Counted from the stretch's first letter, positions 11,801-22,400 are shown. The stretch: DNA of 31,102 nt from a virus (IMGVR_UViG_3300021376_000235:1-31102); one strand, 5' to 3'. Translations and numbers: made by a program. Notes: generated by a model from the sequence alone, not told the origin.

Positions 11801-14800
11801 GGATCTTCATTTGTTGGTGTTTCTTCATACCCAGTTGGTATTGGATCGACGTTAAATCATGTTGGTATTGTAACAAATATTTTACCACCAGTAGTTTATG
11901 CTATTAAAGTTAATCCAAACCAGTTTAGAATATCAACAAGAAAAGAATATGCAACTGCTGGAATATATGTAACATTTACTAATGTTGGATCTGGAAATGC
12001 TCACAAGTTTGATACAATCAAAAAACTTGAAAGATCTTTAATAGTTGTAGATGGTCTTGTACAGAATCCAATTTCTTGGACGCCACTGAACTATAATCTC
12101 ACCCAAAACGGTGGAAGTATCGGAACAGCATCTACAGTATTTGCGGTCTCTGGAATAACTTCTATTAAACCAAAAGATCTGGTAAGAGTCGGTGATGAAT
12201 ATATGAAGGTTGTTTCTGTTGGATTTGGCACATCTTCATCTGGACCAATAACTGGAATAGGAACAACCGCATTACTGAATGTTATCAGAGGATCTGTTGG
12301 ATCTGCAGCATCTACTCATAATGATGGTGTTTATCTGAGAGTTTATAGAGGTTCATTTAACATTGTCAATAGCACAGTTTACTTTACTGATCCTCCAAAA
12401 GGACCTGGAAATATTGCTGTAAATGATTCTAATCTAAAACCAGCAACATCATCTTTTGAGGGGAGAGTTTATCTAAGAAAAAATTATACAAACAACTTAC
12501 TATTTGATGATGTTTCAGATCAATTCACTGGCATTGGTGCTACATTTAATCTTACAGTATCTGGCGTCAACACTACTGGCATTGAGACTGGAAGCGGAGT
12601 TTTGTTTATAAATGGAATATTCCAAACACCAACTACTGAAAATAATGCAGGAAATAACTATCAACTTGCATCTTCAGTATCTGGAATTTCTAGTGTTATT
12701 TTCTCAGGCATTACATCATCTAACGGATCCAGAATAACAGTAGATTATGATGTAAATCAGAATCAACTACCAAGAGGTGGTGTGATTGTTTCTCTAGGAT
12801 TTACTGGTGGTCTTGGATTTGCACCTTTAGTTGGTGCTGCAGTTACCGCAGTAATGAACGGATCTGGCACAATCACTTCTGTTGGATTGGGTACAACAGA
12901 TCTGATCGGATCTGGTTATTATGGTCAAGTTAGTATTGCAGTAACATCACCAACTGGAAATGGTGCGGTTATTACAGCACTACCTGGTATTGGTGGAACA
13001 CTAGGATTTACTGTTGTTTCTGGCGGAACTGGATATGCCAGAACAAATACTTCGATTGCGATTTCGGATCCATCATATCAAGACCTATCAGTAACTGGTG
13101 TTTCTAGAGTTGGTTTGGGAACAACATCAGAGACAGGGATTGGATTCAAGGTTACTCTAGAAATGGGTCCATCTGAACTAGTTGGAATTGGTTCAAGTTA
13201 CTTCCAAGTCAAAAACTTCTTTATTAAGAACAGTGGATACGCATTTAGAAGAGGTGACGTATTTAAACCAATCGGTATTGTAACTGATAGAAGATTATCT
13301 TCTCCACTAATTGATTGTGAGTTTACTGTATTGGACACATATACAGACACTTTTTCATCATGGCAGTTTGGAGAACTCGATAATATTGATTCAGTCTCCT
13401 CTCTACAAAATGGTATAAGAAAGAGATTCCCACTTTATAAGAATAGTCAACTACTTAGTTTTGAGAAGAATCCTTTTGATGCATCTTCTCTGGAGATTGA
13501 TCTTGCACCAGTTCTCTTGATATTTGTAAATGGTGTCGTCCAAACACCTGGAAGTGCATACCAGTTTGATGGTGGAACATCGTTTATATTTACAGATCCA
13601 CCAAAAGAAGAAGATAAGATTGCAATATTTTTCTATAGAGGAACTAGAAACTCTGATAGTCAGTTAGTCAATATCACTGAAACTATTAAGATTGGAGATA
13701 ATATTCAACTATTTAAAAACGATCAAAACAGTTCCATCAAAACTCAAGATGTTCGTAGAGTTTTCAATATTACTTCTTCTGATACGTTAGAAACTAACAT
13801 ATATTCGGGAAAAGGTATAGACGAAAATCTTTATAGACCTCTCTCATGGACTAAACAAAAGATTGATCTGATTATTAATAATGAGATAGTTTCTAAGGCA
13901 AGAGATTCGATTGAAGGGATGATTTTCCCATCCTCAAAAGTTATTAAAAACTTTAGTTCTAGTCATAATGAGATTTTTGTAGATAATGCACAGTCATTTA
14001 AATATGAGGAAAATGATCCTAGCACTGCTATCACTATTCCTTCAGTTAATGCACTATTGATACAAGGTGTAGATCAGGTATCTGCTGCCGCTACAGCGAT
14101 AGTTTCTGCTGCTGGTACAATCACATCGATTAACATCGTTAGCGGCGGTAGTGGATACGTTGGGGCAGCACTCACGATCAAGATCTCAGCACCATCAAGA
14201 GTTGGTGTTGGTATTGGATCAACTGCTACTGCATCAGCAACTATAACCAATGGTTCTATTACTTCTGCAAGTGTTATAAGCCAAGGTCTTGGTTATAGTA
14301 AAACTGCACCACCACAAGTTATTATTCCTATTCAGAATATTGATTCTGAGATTCTCACAACGATTACTACTATAACTGGATTCACTGGAATCGTTACTGG
14401 AATAGGCACAACTAGCGGCACTTCTGGTCATCCATTAGCACTCCGCTTGCAGTTAAATTTAACTGGGGTAGCAAATCCAGGAGACCTTATTTCTGGATAT
14501 CCATTTGTTCTTGTTGACTCTAAGGTTGGTCATGGTGTAACCTCTGTAGATGGGCAAGATTCATCTATAGTTGGTATTGGATCTACTTTCTTAGATAATA
14601 TCTTCTATGCACACCAATACTCATACAACTCTGGATCTCTAACTGGAATTATTACCTCAAATATCTTATCAACAACCAACATTGTTGGTATTGCAACAAC
14701 TGGTAATAATCTTGGAAGAATATCTTGGGGTAAACTTTCTGGATTCTCTAGATCCTCACAACCAGTCTCTTTTGCAGTTACTGGTTATACAGTTGATGTT

Positions 14801-14878
14801 GGTCTATCAACATTTCCAACAATACAAAGAAGGGGGTATGGTTTACGTGACAATGGTGCGTATAAGAAGAAGCTCTAA
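2897..14878 (+). CDS. Giant modular baseplate/virion structural protein (gp7 position), 3,993 aa
   Basis: One continuous frame of 3,994 codons with no frameshift. Residues 1-270 form a conserved T4-like baseplate head: PEFILDENPNFSDFLKQYY, KEFFEKVKYKLVPG and EARSLYESKGTKESFRILFN. The position between gp6 and gp8 is that of T4 gp7 (about 1,030 aa), so a peripheral wedge role is likely, but homology to gp7 is not shown. The rest is beta-rich modules: G-x-G-Y units (e.g. residues 1087, 1131, 1170, 3751, 3797); a 'HGF.xGDx.xY...ISGL' unit (near 615, 851, 976, 1825, 2953); an 'I..E...Y...RG..G...H' unit (near 97, 1564, 3093); and an 'xVNG.xQ.P' unit (near 3050, 3235, 3539). A YHYH-like domain lies near 1205-1335. 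The protein ends with TFPTIQRRGYGLRDNGAYKK. There is no signal peptide or membrane segment. It probably forms an extended baseplate arm that contacts the host; adhesin-like function is inference. Confidence 0.85.
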   Translation: MIKTGFETRVKVQQILESQLPEFILDENPNFSDFLKQYYISQEYQSSVSDLTENIDQYINVDNLVPEVFYDNSYLTSSVGISSQTIYVNTTKGYPEKYGLIKIDSEIITYTGITTNSFTGCIRGFSGITSYHAENNQEDLVFEQTSAENHTKNQYLSNLSTLFLKEFFEKVKYKLVPGLEGVSFTKNLNVGNFIKEARSLYESKGTKESFRILFNVLYGITPTILDLENLLLKPSSSEYIRRQVLVTELISGNPTNLIGQTLYQGYGNDLGTKDVNDLVPTASGPISEVEIISRNNKTFYKISLFVGFEDQSLITGNFVVAGKTKIIGDVGIGVSVITVDSTIGFLPANQGYLVCNGQNISYTERTVNQFLGCTGITTSISSTTSIRSDQVVYGFENGDRNKLVIFRVSGVLSNFASISNILDFQERDPIFVKNLGEKIEDPETDISYKEKFFNSLIYNTSSRLQVKSFSGSTFVVYDKINDSWLKFGDYVDILLRGSETVVTSNATVSSVSGNSMVLSGVGALNQNLEYDIRRKIKKASSSGVAIEYGNDLISSDITNAYNEKDEYAYIASNSFPSHQISLNLISAQVASATTASGTLQDYDASKDGYSTIAFTSNVPFLTGDEVYYQPVGSATSISGLQSGRYFVQVDTSSPNKVKLYKSRSFIDIGDYLVFNPQNGAHKFSLVDQRDKKLTPQKILRKFPLSQPSQTGDDIQTISGGTGILVNGTEVINYKSNDKIYYGPLSSVSILNSGNNYDIINPPVISVSKPVVSSGTTALIQPVVRGSLVDISIDPIDFDIEKVISVEITGGNGAGAEVQAILERRYREVEFNAKQDFEGGGINVTNETIVFLQRHNFISGEKIVYDPNGNQPLGIGSYQGSNTNQNRSLVSGAVYYAGVINSSAIQLYESQSDYLSGINTVGFTTTNTLGIHKFRVFDGRNTISSLKVINSGSGYENRKVIAYPSNISTSENYIQFNNHGYSNGDVVTYSTTGTAISGLSTSDQYKVIRVNSDAFRLSYAGIGGTVTENYLRGEYVKFKSNGSGFHIFNYPEINVNVNVSFASTIVGVITATPKFRGSIVDAFLYQSGSDYGSNILNFNKKPLLTVKNGKNAEFKPIIFGGKIVRVQVQSGGSEYTAPPDLIVNSFSGSGCKLRAIVSNGSVTSVVVLKTGINYNIADTNVIASSPGSGLILDAKIRDLTINSAMRFSVWGGEVLHRNDDLLQYGVLAYGSNTRNEFLDIDSSKHSPIIGWAYDGNPIYGPYGYADPKNVSSSIQIVKSSYSPNVAIVKNRPSGFTAGFFVEDYEYTGSNDLDQYNGRYCVTPEFPQGTYAYFASLSLNIITGTLDPQFPYFIGNTYRSNPLEENYAFNKKLSQTTFDFNSSELIRNTFPYNVNEKYADNDFLIESNEIILQKSVVESIKEGEVSDFDIINSGSGYKVNDNLIFEEENSGGSGLSAKVSKIKGGRISKIETTIDQYDNVVFIWENSNTITAITTSYHSLTSEDVVEVTGLSTHVANLNGIHQIGFTTYKASLINAVAANAVPGVVQDIYVSDIPENIRSQSNIGIGTEVLTILDIFRPQNLLRVSRGIVGSAHTESTTVFYKPIEFQIPLKGNYFDSSINTKRYFNPLQTVGLGTAVGIGSTLSYSVGGITTTISVLTKSIYIPNHPFYDNQQVIFGKDSSSSSLGISTLTDGSYFNLPLSGDTQTVFISSKSKDTIGIRTTLFSDDVYFINAGSNSNSYFIRSNLTEVTGVVKKNQATVSVASSHSLKNDDQIDLIIKPNLSVGIGTSTIVRVQFNSSIEKLLINPIGFTSTSVDSVNDKITITNHGFVSGDKIFYNSTDQIISGLETGGYFVYKVDDNNFKLSSTYIGATGDSPIFVSIASTGGSGHIFSKINPRISVVKNNDLVFDLSHSSLSGYKFKLFYDKEYYNEFVSTGSTNTFTVSGVGTVGVSTNARLTVGFSTNIPQKIYYAVQKSGFISTSDVEVINDSEILFTNSSYNGTYSISGIGSTTFNINLLENPEKIKYLPTECDEIRYTTSSLTANGGIEDIKVVFGGSGYTKSPIVSSIETSFGKNAEVYAKSDNIGQINRVRIINQGFEYSSDKTLRPKADVPSILNLKSANALDSVIVVFGGGRYNFAPSLTLVNTQTGLAVPSVAIEPVMAVNTIKSVNVIASGGGLVGTSYTVFAENNDNGIRIQTVESSRSGVITCYIDTPTLGFTTAYVQPGDKIFVEGIVNYASGSGFNSKDNGYNFFDVISYNDTVNPVKLSYSVADYTTDAGLAKTTQLATASLVKQSLYPRFNTTQKKNSFFVGEDLLVSTEQNPSVFAESDLQVLVVSEDFIKVKGDYNIKQNFNIKGVLSGSIAQINRVTKFNARFETGATLSFENGWITNTGKLNEDTQVIPDNDYYQNLSYTIKSPLEYKTIVTPVNRMVHPAGLKNFADLQVQKSTNVSVANTNISSQTIVIDVVNENRVDTINTYDLSIDIDVENNASKYVQLKNRKVSDYIECRTNRVLEIDDISNLFRNKDLVEILHKDLQPYPTNIDYSRFLVQITNDDLTQIQTNEIVVGIDANKNTYTFEKGSVYNTNSAIAEINARYDDLSFLANLRVEPTDPYNQNYNIKVFRNYFTSASSGIGSTSVGFVNITGFSTGISSSTTSVVTSVPISSFNTIFGTVQIIDNTNSQVDYSEVILTHDGVNSYVSEYSFNSNETIDSLSKSFIGTFGSNLNSGVLSLTYKNNRSNNVVLKARIIGFGSTAIGIGTYRFKSTGQSDDSERSARLESHYSVGTGKTTVIAVDKEKISTVKSIVNVSVGSTTAVHQVLLTNSNVLTSANITELPFVSVGNTTGLGTFGASYSGSNVVLEFYPIASLGGNYTIKSYNELLYTLNDNINLPDDLLYGNTFENLILDRYLGYNLDEINRVDFDLSYNGTPIFIKTFDPSNITVLNKETGVFTIANHFFNTGEELNYLPGSSFVGVSSYPVGIGSTLNHVGIVTNILPPVVYAIKVNPNQFRISTRKEYATAGIYVTFTNVGSGNAHKFDTIKKLERSLIVVDGLVQNPISWTPLNYNLTQNGGSIGTASTVFAVSGITSIKPKDLVRVGDEYMKVVSVGFGTSSSGPITGIGTTALLNVIRGSVGSAASTHNDGVYLRVYRGSFNIVNSTVYFTDPPKGPGNIAVNDSNLKPATSSFEGRVYLRKNYTNNLLFDDVSDQFTGIGATFNLTVSGVNTTGIETGSGVLFINGIFQTPTTENNAGNNYQLASSVSGISSVIFSGITSSNGSRITVDYDVNQNQLPRGGVIVSLGFTGGLGFAPLVGAAVTAVMNGSGTITSVGLGTTDLIGSGYYGQVSIAVTSPTGNGAVITALPGIGGTLGFTVVSGGTGYARTNTSIAISDPSYQDLSVTGVSRVGLGTTSETGIGFKVTLEMGPSELVGIGSSYFQVKNFFIKNSGYAFRRGDVFKPIGIVTDRRLSSPLIDCEFTVLDTYTDTFSSWQFGELDNIDSVSSLQNGIRKRFPLYKNSQLLSFEKNPFDASSLEIDLAPVLLIFVNGVVQTPGSAYQFDGGTSFIFTDPPKEEDKIAIFFYRGTRNSDSQLVNITETIKIGDNIQLFKNDQNSSIKTQDVRRVFNITSSDTLETNIYSGKGIDENLYRPLSWTKQKIDLIINNEIVSKARDSIEGMIFPSSKVIKNFSSSHNEIFVDNAQSFKYEENDPSTAITIPSVNALLIQGVDQVSAAATAIVSAAGTITSINIVSGGSGYVGAALTIKISAPSRVGVGIGSTATASATITNGSITSASVISQGLGYSKTAPPQVIIPIQNIDSEILTTITTITGFTGIVTGIGTTSGTSGHPLALRLQLNLTGVANPGDLISGYPFVLVDSKVGHGVTSVDGQDSSIVGIGSTFLDNIFYAHQYSYNSGSLTGIITSNILSTTNIVGIATTGNNLGRISWGKLSGFSRSSQPVSFAVTGYTVDVGLSTFPTIQRRGYGLRDNGAYKKKL
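6500..6900 (+). other. YHYH-like domain inside the giant baseplate protein
   Basis: Residues about 1205-1335 of the 3,993-aa protein contain HSPIIGWAYDGNPIYGPYGY (residues 1244-1263), then VEDYEYTGSNDLDQYNGRYC and VTPEFPQGTYAYF (to 1332). These are hallmark blocks of the YHYH family (PF14240), otherwise found in bacterial secreted or periplasmic proteins and some large marine phage proteins. The segment expected to carry the YHYH signature reads Y-A-Y-F here, so both family histidines appear lost. The function of the domain is unknown. Confidence 0.75.
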
Positions 14879-14884
14879 ACTTAG

Positions 14885-14892
14885 TATAAATA
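14885..14892 (+). promoter_or_regulatory. T4-type late promoter TATAAATA upstream of gp8
   Basis: An exact TATAAATA box sits in the 35-base gap between the giant gene and gp8, ending 21 bases before the gp8 ATG. Like the boxes at 551 and 23989, it leaves a leader of roughly 15 bases without a recognisable Shine-Dalgarno. It should let gp8 and the DUF4815 gene be transcribed without reading through the 12-kb gene. Confidence 0.72.
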
Positions 14893-14913
14893 TAGAAAAA
14901 AGTCTAGTCTATA

Positions 14914-16482
14914 ATGTCTGCAATTGTAACTGACCAGTTCAGAATTCTTAATGCCGAAAATTTTGTCAACTCGGTTGAGAATTCCAATAACTCTTATTAT
15001 ATTTTCCTGAGTCTACCACAATCATCTTCCCCAACCGTTGGGTTTGGTAGGAGTTCTGATTGGGATACTAACAGTGCTGGACCTCCATCCCCAATAGATA
15101 ACCAAAACTATGTCAATCATGTGTATGACACAATGATTTTTGGTAAAAAAGTTACTGCAAATAATGTAAAGAGGATTGTTAGAAGGGTTGATTGGGCACA
15201 AGGAACAACTTATGAAATGTATAGGCATGATTATAGTGCTTTTTATCCATCTGCAATCACATCATCTTCAAGACTTTATGATGCGAACTATTATGTGATG
15301 AACAGTGAGTTCAAAGTTTACATTTGCCTAGATAACGGATCATCAGGATTAAATCCAACAGGAAATGCATCTCAAGATGAGCCAACATTTACAGACTTAG
15401 AACCATCTAGAGCTGGTGAAAGTGGAGATGGTTACGTTTGGAAGTATCTGTATACCATTGATCCAAACGATATTATCAAGTTTGATTCTGTAGAATATAT
15501 TCCCGTCCCTAGTAACTGGCAATCATCAGTAAATCCACAGATACAATCAATCAGAGAAAATGGTGATTCCAGTGTGAATGAAAATCAGATAAAAATCGTA
15601 TATATTGATCGTCAAGGATTTGGATATGGTATTGGTTTAAGTCAGGAAGTTAATATTCTTGGTGATGGTAGTGGAGGAAAAGTTGTATTAACTACTGATA
15701 ACAGTGGTCGTATTACATCAGCACAAGTATCTTCTGGTGGTAAAGACTATAGTTACGGTATGGTTGATTTAGGTGCGATTAACCAAAGCACCATTAGTTC
15801 TTTTGCAAAACTAATTCCAATCATTCCACCATCAAGGGGTCATGGATTTGATATTTACAAAGAACTAGGATCTGATAGAGTTCTTCTTTACGCCAGATTT
15901 GATGATTCTACTAAAGATTTCCCAATAGATACCAAATTTGCACAGATTGGAATAATCAAAAATCCAACCTCGATAGGATCAACTTCACTCTTTACTGAAA
16001 ATCAGTTTTCCTCTGTTTATTCATTAAAAGTAAAAAACGTAAGTGGAACTATTGCAATAGGAGATAAGATTAAACAAACTGTTGGTTTGACAACTGCTTT
16101 TGGTTATGTTGCATCATACGATGATGAAACTAATGTTCTTAAGTATTATAGAGATAGATCGCTCCAGTTCAATCAAACTGTTGGGGATCAAACAGATTAT
16201 GTTGGTATTTCTTCTAATGGATATGTTGTAAACTTTACAGCATCTAATAATTCAGTGACAAATGCAAGTGGTTCTTTTCAGGCATCGATTGATACAAACT
16301 TTACTGGTATTACTACTGTTATATCTGGAAGATCAGTAAATCTTGGCGTTCAGTTCAATAGTGGACTTGCAAATCCAGAGATAAATAAAAGATCGGGAGA
16401 GATCATTTATTTAGATAATAGACCAACAGTGTCTAGAAACTCCAGACAGAAAGAGGACATTAAAGTAATTTTGGAATTCTAA
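14914..16482 (+). CDS. 8: Baseplate wedge subunit gp8 with internal extension
   Basis: gp8 is a dimeric wedge protein that binds gp7, gp10 and gp6 in T4. Visible blocks that match marine T4-like gp8 are FVNSVENSNNSYYIFLSLPQ (residues 17-36), NVKRIVRRVDWAQGTTYEMY, the MNSEFKVYICLDNG block, and GDGYVWKYLYTIDPNDIIKF near 175-190. At 522 residues it is clearly longer than T4 gp8 (334). Part of the extra length is a pair of G-x-G-Y type units (QGFGY ending at Tyr238 and SGGKDY ending at Tyr279, 41 residues apart), the same module seen in the giant protein and gp14. Its own late promoter precedes it, and the DUF4815 gene starts one base after its stop. Confidence 0.88.
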   Translation: MSAIVTDQFRILNAENFVNSVENSNNSYYIFLSLPQSSSPTVGFGRSSDWDTNSAGPPSPIDNQNYVNHVYDTMIFGKKVTANNVKRIVRRVDWAQGTTYEMYRHDYSAFYPSAITSSSRLYDANYYVMNSEFKVYICLDNGSSGLNPTGNASQDEPTFTDLEPSRAGESGDGYVWKYLYTIDPNDIIKFDSVEYIPVPSNWQSSVNPQIQSIRENGDSSVNENQIKIVYIDRQGFGYGIGLSQEVNILGDGSGGKVVLTTDNSGRITSAQVSSGGKDYSYGMVDLGAINQSTISSFAKLIPIIPPSRGHGFDIYKELGSDRVLLYARFDDSTKDFPIDTKFAQIGIIKNPTSIGSTSLFTENQFSSVYSLKVKNVSGTIAIGDKIKQTVGLTTAFGYVASYDDETNVLKYYRDRSLQFNQTVGDQTDYVGISSNGYVVNFTASNNSVTNASGSFQASIDTNFTGITTVISGRSVNLGVQFNSGLANPEINKRSGEIIYLDNRPTVSRNSRQKEDIKVILEF

Positions 16483-16483
16483 A

Positions 16484-19400
16484 ATGCCGCAAAAAACGAA
16501 TCTCAACATAAATCCATATTATGACGACTACAATCCAAATAGTAGTTTTTATAAGGTTTTATTTAAACCAGGATTTCCGATTCAAGCTAGAGAGCTAACG
16601 ACTCTACAATCCATACTTCAAAATCAAGTTGAGAGTTTCGGTAGTCACATTTTCAAGGAAGGATCTATGGTCATTCCTGGAAATGTTACTTATGATGGTC
16701 AATATTATGCGGTTCAGTTAAATACTGCACATCTTGGTGTAGATGTTTCTCTTTATGCTGATAAGTTAGTTGGAAAAGTAATAAGAGGACAAACCTCTGG
16801 AGTTTCTGCTGTTGTGTTACCAGCAGGAAGAAATGATACTACAATAAAAGGATATCTTTCAGAAACAGAATCAGATACTGGAAATCTAACCATCTATGTA
16901 AACTATATTGATAGTGATGGTAATGGGGAATATTCAACTTTCTTAAACAATGAAGTCTTAATAGTCCAAGAAAATGTAACTTTTGGAGCAACAACAATTG
17001 CTGCTGGAGATACAATCGCAAGTTTGATTAGTGAAAATGCAACTTCGATTGGTTCTGCAGCTTCTGTAGGAGAAGGTGTATATTTTATTAGAGGATCTTT
17101 TGTTAGAGTTTCTCCTCAAACAATCATTCTAGACCAATTTGATTCTTTCCCAACATATAGAGTTGGTCTCAATATTAATGAGGAGATTATTTCTGCTGGA
17201 GATATTGGTGGTGAGTCTCTTTATGATAATGCAAGAGGTTTTTCTAACTATGCAGCACCTGGTGCAGATAGATTAAAAATAACAACTACACTTATAAAGA
17301 AATCTATCGATGATTTCAATGATACAAACTTTGTAGAGATTCTTAGAGTTCAAAATGGTGATATTAAGATCATCAAAACTCAAACAGAGTATAATATTCT
17401 AAGAAATTATTTTGCACAAAGAACTTATGATGAATCTGGAGATTATTCAGTAATACCTTTTGAAGTTTCTGTAAATAACTCTCTAAACGATCGTCTTGGT
17501 AATGGTGGATTATTCTTCTCAAATCAAAAGACCGATGAAGGAAATGATCCAGATGATGGATTAATGTGTGTTAAAGTTTCTCCAGGAAAAGCATACGTAA
17601 GAGGATTTGACATTGAAAAACTGGGAACCACGATTATTGATACACCTAAACCAAGAGATACTAAAACCGTAGATAACTCATTAGTTTCTTTTGGTAGAGG
17701 TAATCTTTTAAGAGTTAATAATACTTCTGGATCTCCAGTAATTTCAATCAATACAAATAATATCATTTATCTGCAGAATCAGAGAAAATCCTCTTTTACA
17801 CAATCATCTGGTGCTGGAACGACTATTGGTAGTGCAAGGGTTTATTCTTTCGGTGTTACTAATGCTGGATTTACAACTTTCTCAACGTCTTGGGATTTAT
17901 ATCTCTATGATATACAGACATACAGTAAAATAGAACTGAATACGCCAGTAAACAGCTATGAAGTACCAGAAACATCTTTGGTAAGAGGTCAAAGTAGTAA
18001 TGCTAGTGGATACGTTGTCAATTCTGTAGGAATTGGATCTTCAACTATTACACTATATCAAACTTCTGGTCAGTTTATGATTGGAGAAAAGTTATCCTTT
18101 AACGGAACGAATGAAGTATCAAGATCAGTAAAAAAAATCGTTGATTATGGAATCCAAGACATAAAATCGGTTTATCAAGATACTAGCACATTTTCTGGTT
18201 TTTCTGCGGTTGCAGATTTTTCTGCCGACTTGGTTCTTGATAGAAAACTCGCATCAGGATTTAATATTACAGATCAGATAACTATCAATAATGCAGGCAT
18301 TGTTACTTCTAATGGAAGAAACTTTGTAGGTATTAAGAGTGATGCGATCATTAGATATCAAACTAGTGGTGCGGTAGGATTTTCAACAGAAACATTTAAT
18401 AGAGTAGTATCAGTATCTCCAGATGGATTATCTATGACTGTTGCTGCGGTTAATTCTGTATCTGGAGTTTGTTCTGGTTCTTTACCATTGACAAACGTAA
18501 CGTCAACATTCTCTCTTGGCGTACCATCTATTGGAAATGCAAATCAGTCTGGATTATATGCACCAGCTGACGCAAGAAACCTAGTAACTGTTGATTTAAC
18601 TGGATCAAATATTTCAATTATAAGGCAGATTACTGGCCTCAGTGTATCTGCAACTGGCGAATTAGTCGTTACAACTGCTGCTATTACCGATTTAACAAAC
18701 ATTGTTTTTGAAGTATTTGATGAAAGTAGATATACAATCACATATTCTGATGGAGCTATTGAGCCACTTACCGAAGATAAGTTTACATTGTCTTCTAACG
18801 GAACTCAAATTACTTTTAATGGTCTAAGAGCAAGTCAGTCTAATGTAGTTCTTTCAGCAACTATTAAAAAATATTCGGTTCAAAATAAAGTAAAAAATTA
18901 TATTAGAAGTGAAAAACTTATAATCAACAAGTCAAAGTACACTTATTCTGGTATTGGCACAAATAATAACGATGGACTAACTTATAACAAGTTTTATGGA
19001 TTGAGAGTTCATGACGAAGAGATCTCACTAAATGTCCCTGATGTAGTTAAATTGGTTGCAGTTTATCAATCACTGAATACTAGTGCTCCAACATTTGACA
19101 AACTCAACTTCGAAACTGGTCTAAATCTAGATAATGCATCTATTATTGGGGAGTATATTTTAGGAGCAGTTAGTGGAGCAATAGCTCAGCTTGTAACAAG
19201 ATCATCATCTACCCAGATCGAAATTGTTTACGTAAACTCCGAATCATTCATAATCGGTGAAAAAGTAAGATTCCAAGAGTCTGGTATTCTCGGCACGATT
19301 CAATCACTGACAAAAGGAAACTTTATTAATATTACAAACAAATATACTTTAGATAAAGGGCAAAAAGATCAATACTATGACTATTCTAGAATAGTTAGAA

Positions 19401-22400
19401 CTCCTGGTGCAACAGAACCATCAAGAACTTTAACGATAGTCTATGATAAGTATCAAGTACCTTCCAATGATACTGGAGACATTTATACTGTTGCATCATA
19501 TGCTAACGAAAGATTTGCTAATGATATTCCATCTGTATCAAATAATTTGAGAATCAGCGATACTTTAGACTTTAGACCAAAAGTATCAGACTTTGCATTA
19601 ACAACAAGATCTCCATTTGCATTTGATAGCAGAAACTTCTCTTCTGCTGGAACAAATCCAACGGTTGTTATGGCACCAAATGAAAGTTCTATCATTGGAT
19701 ATTCTTATTATTTACCAAGAATTGATAAGGTAGTTTTAGGAAAAAATGGACAGTTTTCTGTTATCAAGGGAGTATCTTCGGATAATCCAAAACCACCTCT
19801 GAACGTAGAGGAGGCAATGGATATTGCCACAATTAACCTTCCAGCATTTTTATATTCGCCATCTGATGCAAAGATTTCTCTAATTGATAATAGAAGATAT
19901 ACAATGAGAGACATTGGCGATCTTGATACAAGAATCACCAACTTAGAAACGGTCACCACACTTTCTCTTCTAGAAGTAGACACTAAAACACTTCAAATAC
20001 AAGATGCTGACGGATTAAGTAGATTTAAATCTGGTTTCTTTGTCGATAACTTTAGAAATAGAGATTTACTCGATCAGTCAAACTTTGATCTAAAATGTGA
20101 CATCGATCCAGTAAACAATCAGATGGTATCACCAAATATTGTAAATACCATTAAAACTCAGATTGCTTTTGCATCAACAGTTGCTGAGTCTGTAATTGAT
20201 CTATCATCAAATTCTCCACTCTTAGATTCAAATGTTAGAAAGACTGGACCTATTGTTACACTAAACTATCAAGAGGAAGAATGGATTGGACAACCACTTG
20301 CATCTAGAGTTGAAAATATAAACCCATTCTCAGTTGTAAGTTGGGTTGGTTCGGTAAAACTCAATCCAGCTGTTGATAATTGGGTTAGAACTATTCAGTT
20401 GGAGGGTGGAACAAGCACAAGATTTACTGGAATAGGTGGTGCTAGTGGAGCACAGACAACAAATACTCTGGTGAGTTCCGTTTCAGAACAGTTTATGCGT
20501 TCAAGAAACGTAGAATTTATTGTTAACAACTTAAAACCATATACAAGATATTATGGATTCCTAGATGGAAATGGTGGACTTGATTATGTACCAAAACTAC
20601 TTGAAGTTGGGATGACAAATGGATCTCCAGCATTCCAAACTGGAGAAACAGTTACTGGATCAATAACAGCTCAAGATGGTACAAACGTAAGATTAATAAG
20701 ATTTAGAGTTGCTGCTCCAAATCACAAAACTGGTGCATACAATAACTCAGTTCTTGTATATAACGCAAATCCATACGATAAAAATGTTGCTATAACAACT
20801 GCATATACTGCATCATCAACACTACTGAACGTTGATACATTCTCACTATCAGAGGAAGCACAAGGACAATATAGTGGTTACGTTGTTATTGGAACAACAT
20901 TAAAGGGTGAAACAAGTGGAGCACAAGCTACTGTATCAAACATCAGATTGACAACTGATAACTTTGGCGATATCCATGGAACATTCTTTATTAGAGATCC
21001 TTTAGCATCTCCACCTCCAGCTGTTAGGATTGAAACTGGAAACAAAACATTTAGAATAACTTCAAGTTCTACAAATAAAACCCCATTACCAGGAAGTCTA
21101 CTGATAAGTTCTGGAGAAACAAGTTATACATCTACTGGCATCGTTAACACCTTCATTAGATCTACGGTCATTCTTTTGCCATATGATCCACTGGCACAAT
21201 CGTTTACGGTAGATGGTGATGGTGCATTTGTATCTTCTGTCGATCTTTATCTGGCAAACAAGGATGATTCTCTTCCACTCACGATTGAACTGAGACCAGT
21301 TGAACTTGGAACTCCTACTGGAAGACTTGTATCCGATCTGGCAACAGTAACTGTTCAACCAAATCAAATAAATGTATCTGACAATGCAAATGCAGTAACA
21401 AATGTCAAGTTCAAAGCACCAATTTTCTTAGAACCAAATAAAGAATATGCAATCGTTCTCCGTTCTGATAGTGATCAGTATGAAGCCTGGATTGCAAGAA
21501 TGGGTGAAAAGACGATTGAAGGTCAGATTCTGCCAAATGTTCAGGGTGTTGTTGTTTCCCAACAATTTGCAATGGGAAGTTTGTTTAAATCACAAAATGG
21601 TACAATATGGACTGCCAGCCAGTATGATGATTTGAAGTTTAAGTTATATAGATGTGCCTTTACATCCTCGGCTGGAAGTGCATATTTCTACAATCCAAAT
21701 CTGGATGAAACTAATGCATATCTTCCAAAGTTAAACTCAAATCCAATCAGAACTCTTCCAAGAAAAGTTAAAGTTGGCATTACTTCCTCGATAAGTTTGA
21801 ATACAACTCTTACAATTGGAACAAAAGTATCTGCATCAAATGCAATAACTGGAATAATTGAATCGGTTGGTGGAAGTATTAAACCTATAACGGGTATTAC
21901 AACAACTAATCCTGGATATGGATATTCAAGTGGAACATACACAAATGTTTCTCTTTATCCAATCTTAAGTTCTGGAAGTGGTGCAACTGCTACAGTTTCA
22001 TTCCATAATAGTGGCATTACTACTGTTTCTATTGCTAATACTGGAAATGGATATTCTGTTGGAGATGTACTCGGAGTCACAACTGCACATGTATCTAGAG
22101 GATTTGGTGCAAGAATCTCGGTAAGAGAAACTGCAAATATTGATACTCTATTCTTGACTAACGTTACTGGAGAAAAGTTCATTTCTGGACAAAACGTGCT
22201 TTATTATGACTCGTCCAATACTCTTATCTCTTTGGGTGCAACTGCAACATACAGAGGAGATTCTGCCTTAACCAATAACACTTTTGCAGGAAATGTTTTT
22301 GAAATAAATGACTATAATCATGGCATGTCTGCGGACAATAATGTGATTAAAATCACAGGTGTTGAACCAAATGTAACTCCAACAACACTTTCTTCGGCAC

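Noticed and set aside
14682-14933. Forward 83-codon frame across the end of the giant gene and the gp8 start
   Set aside because: It is out of frame with both conserved proteins and runs through the late promoter at 14885, so it is a shadow frame.
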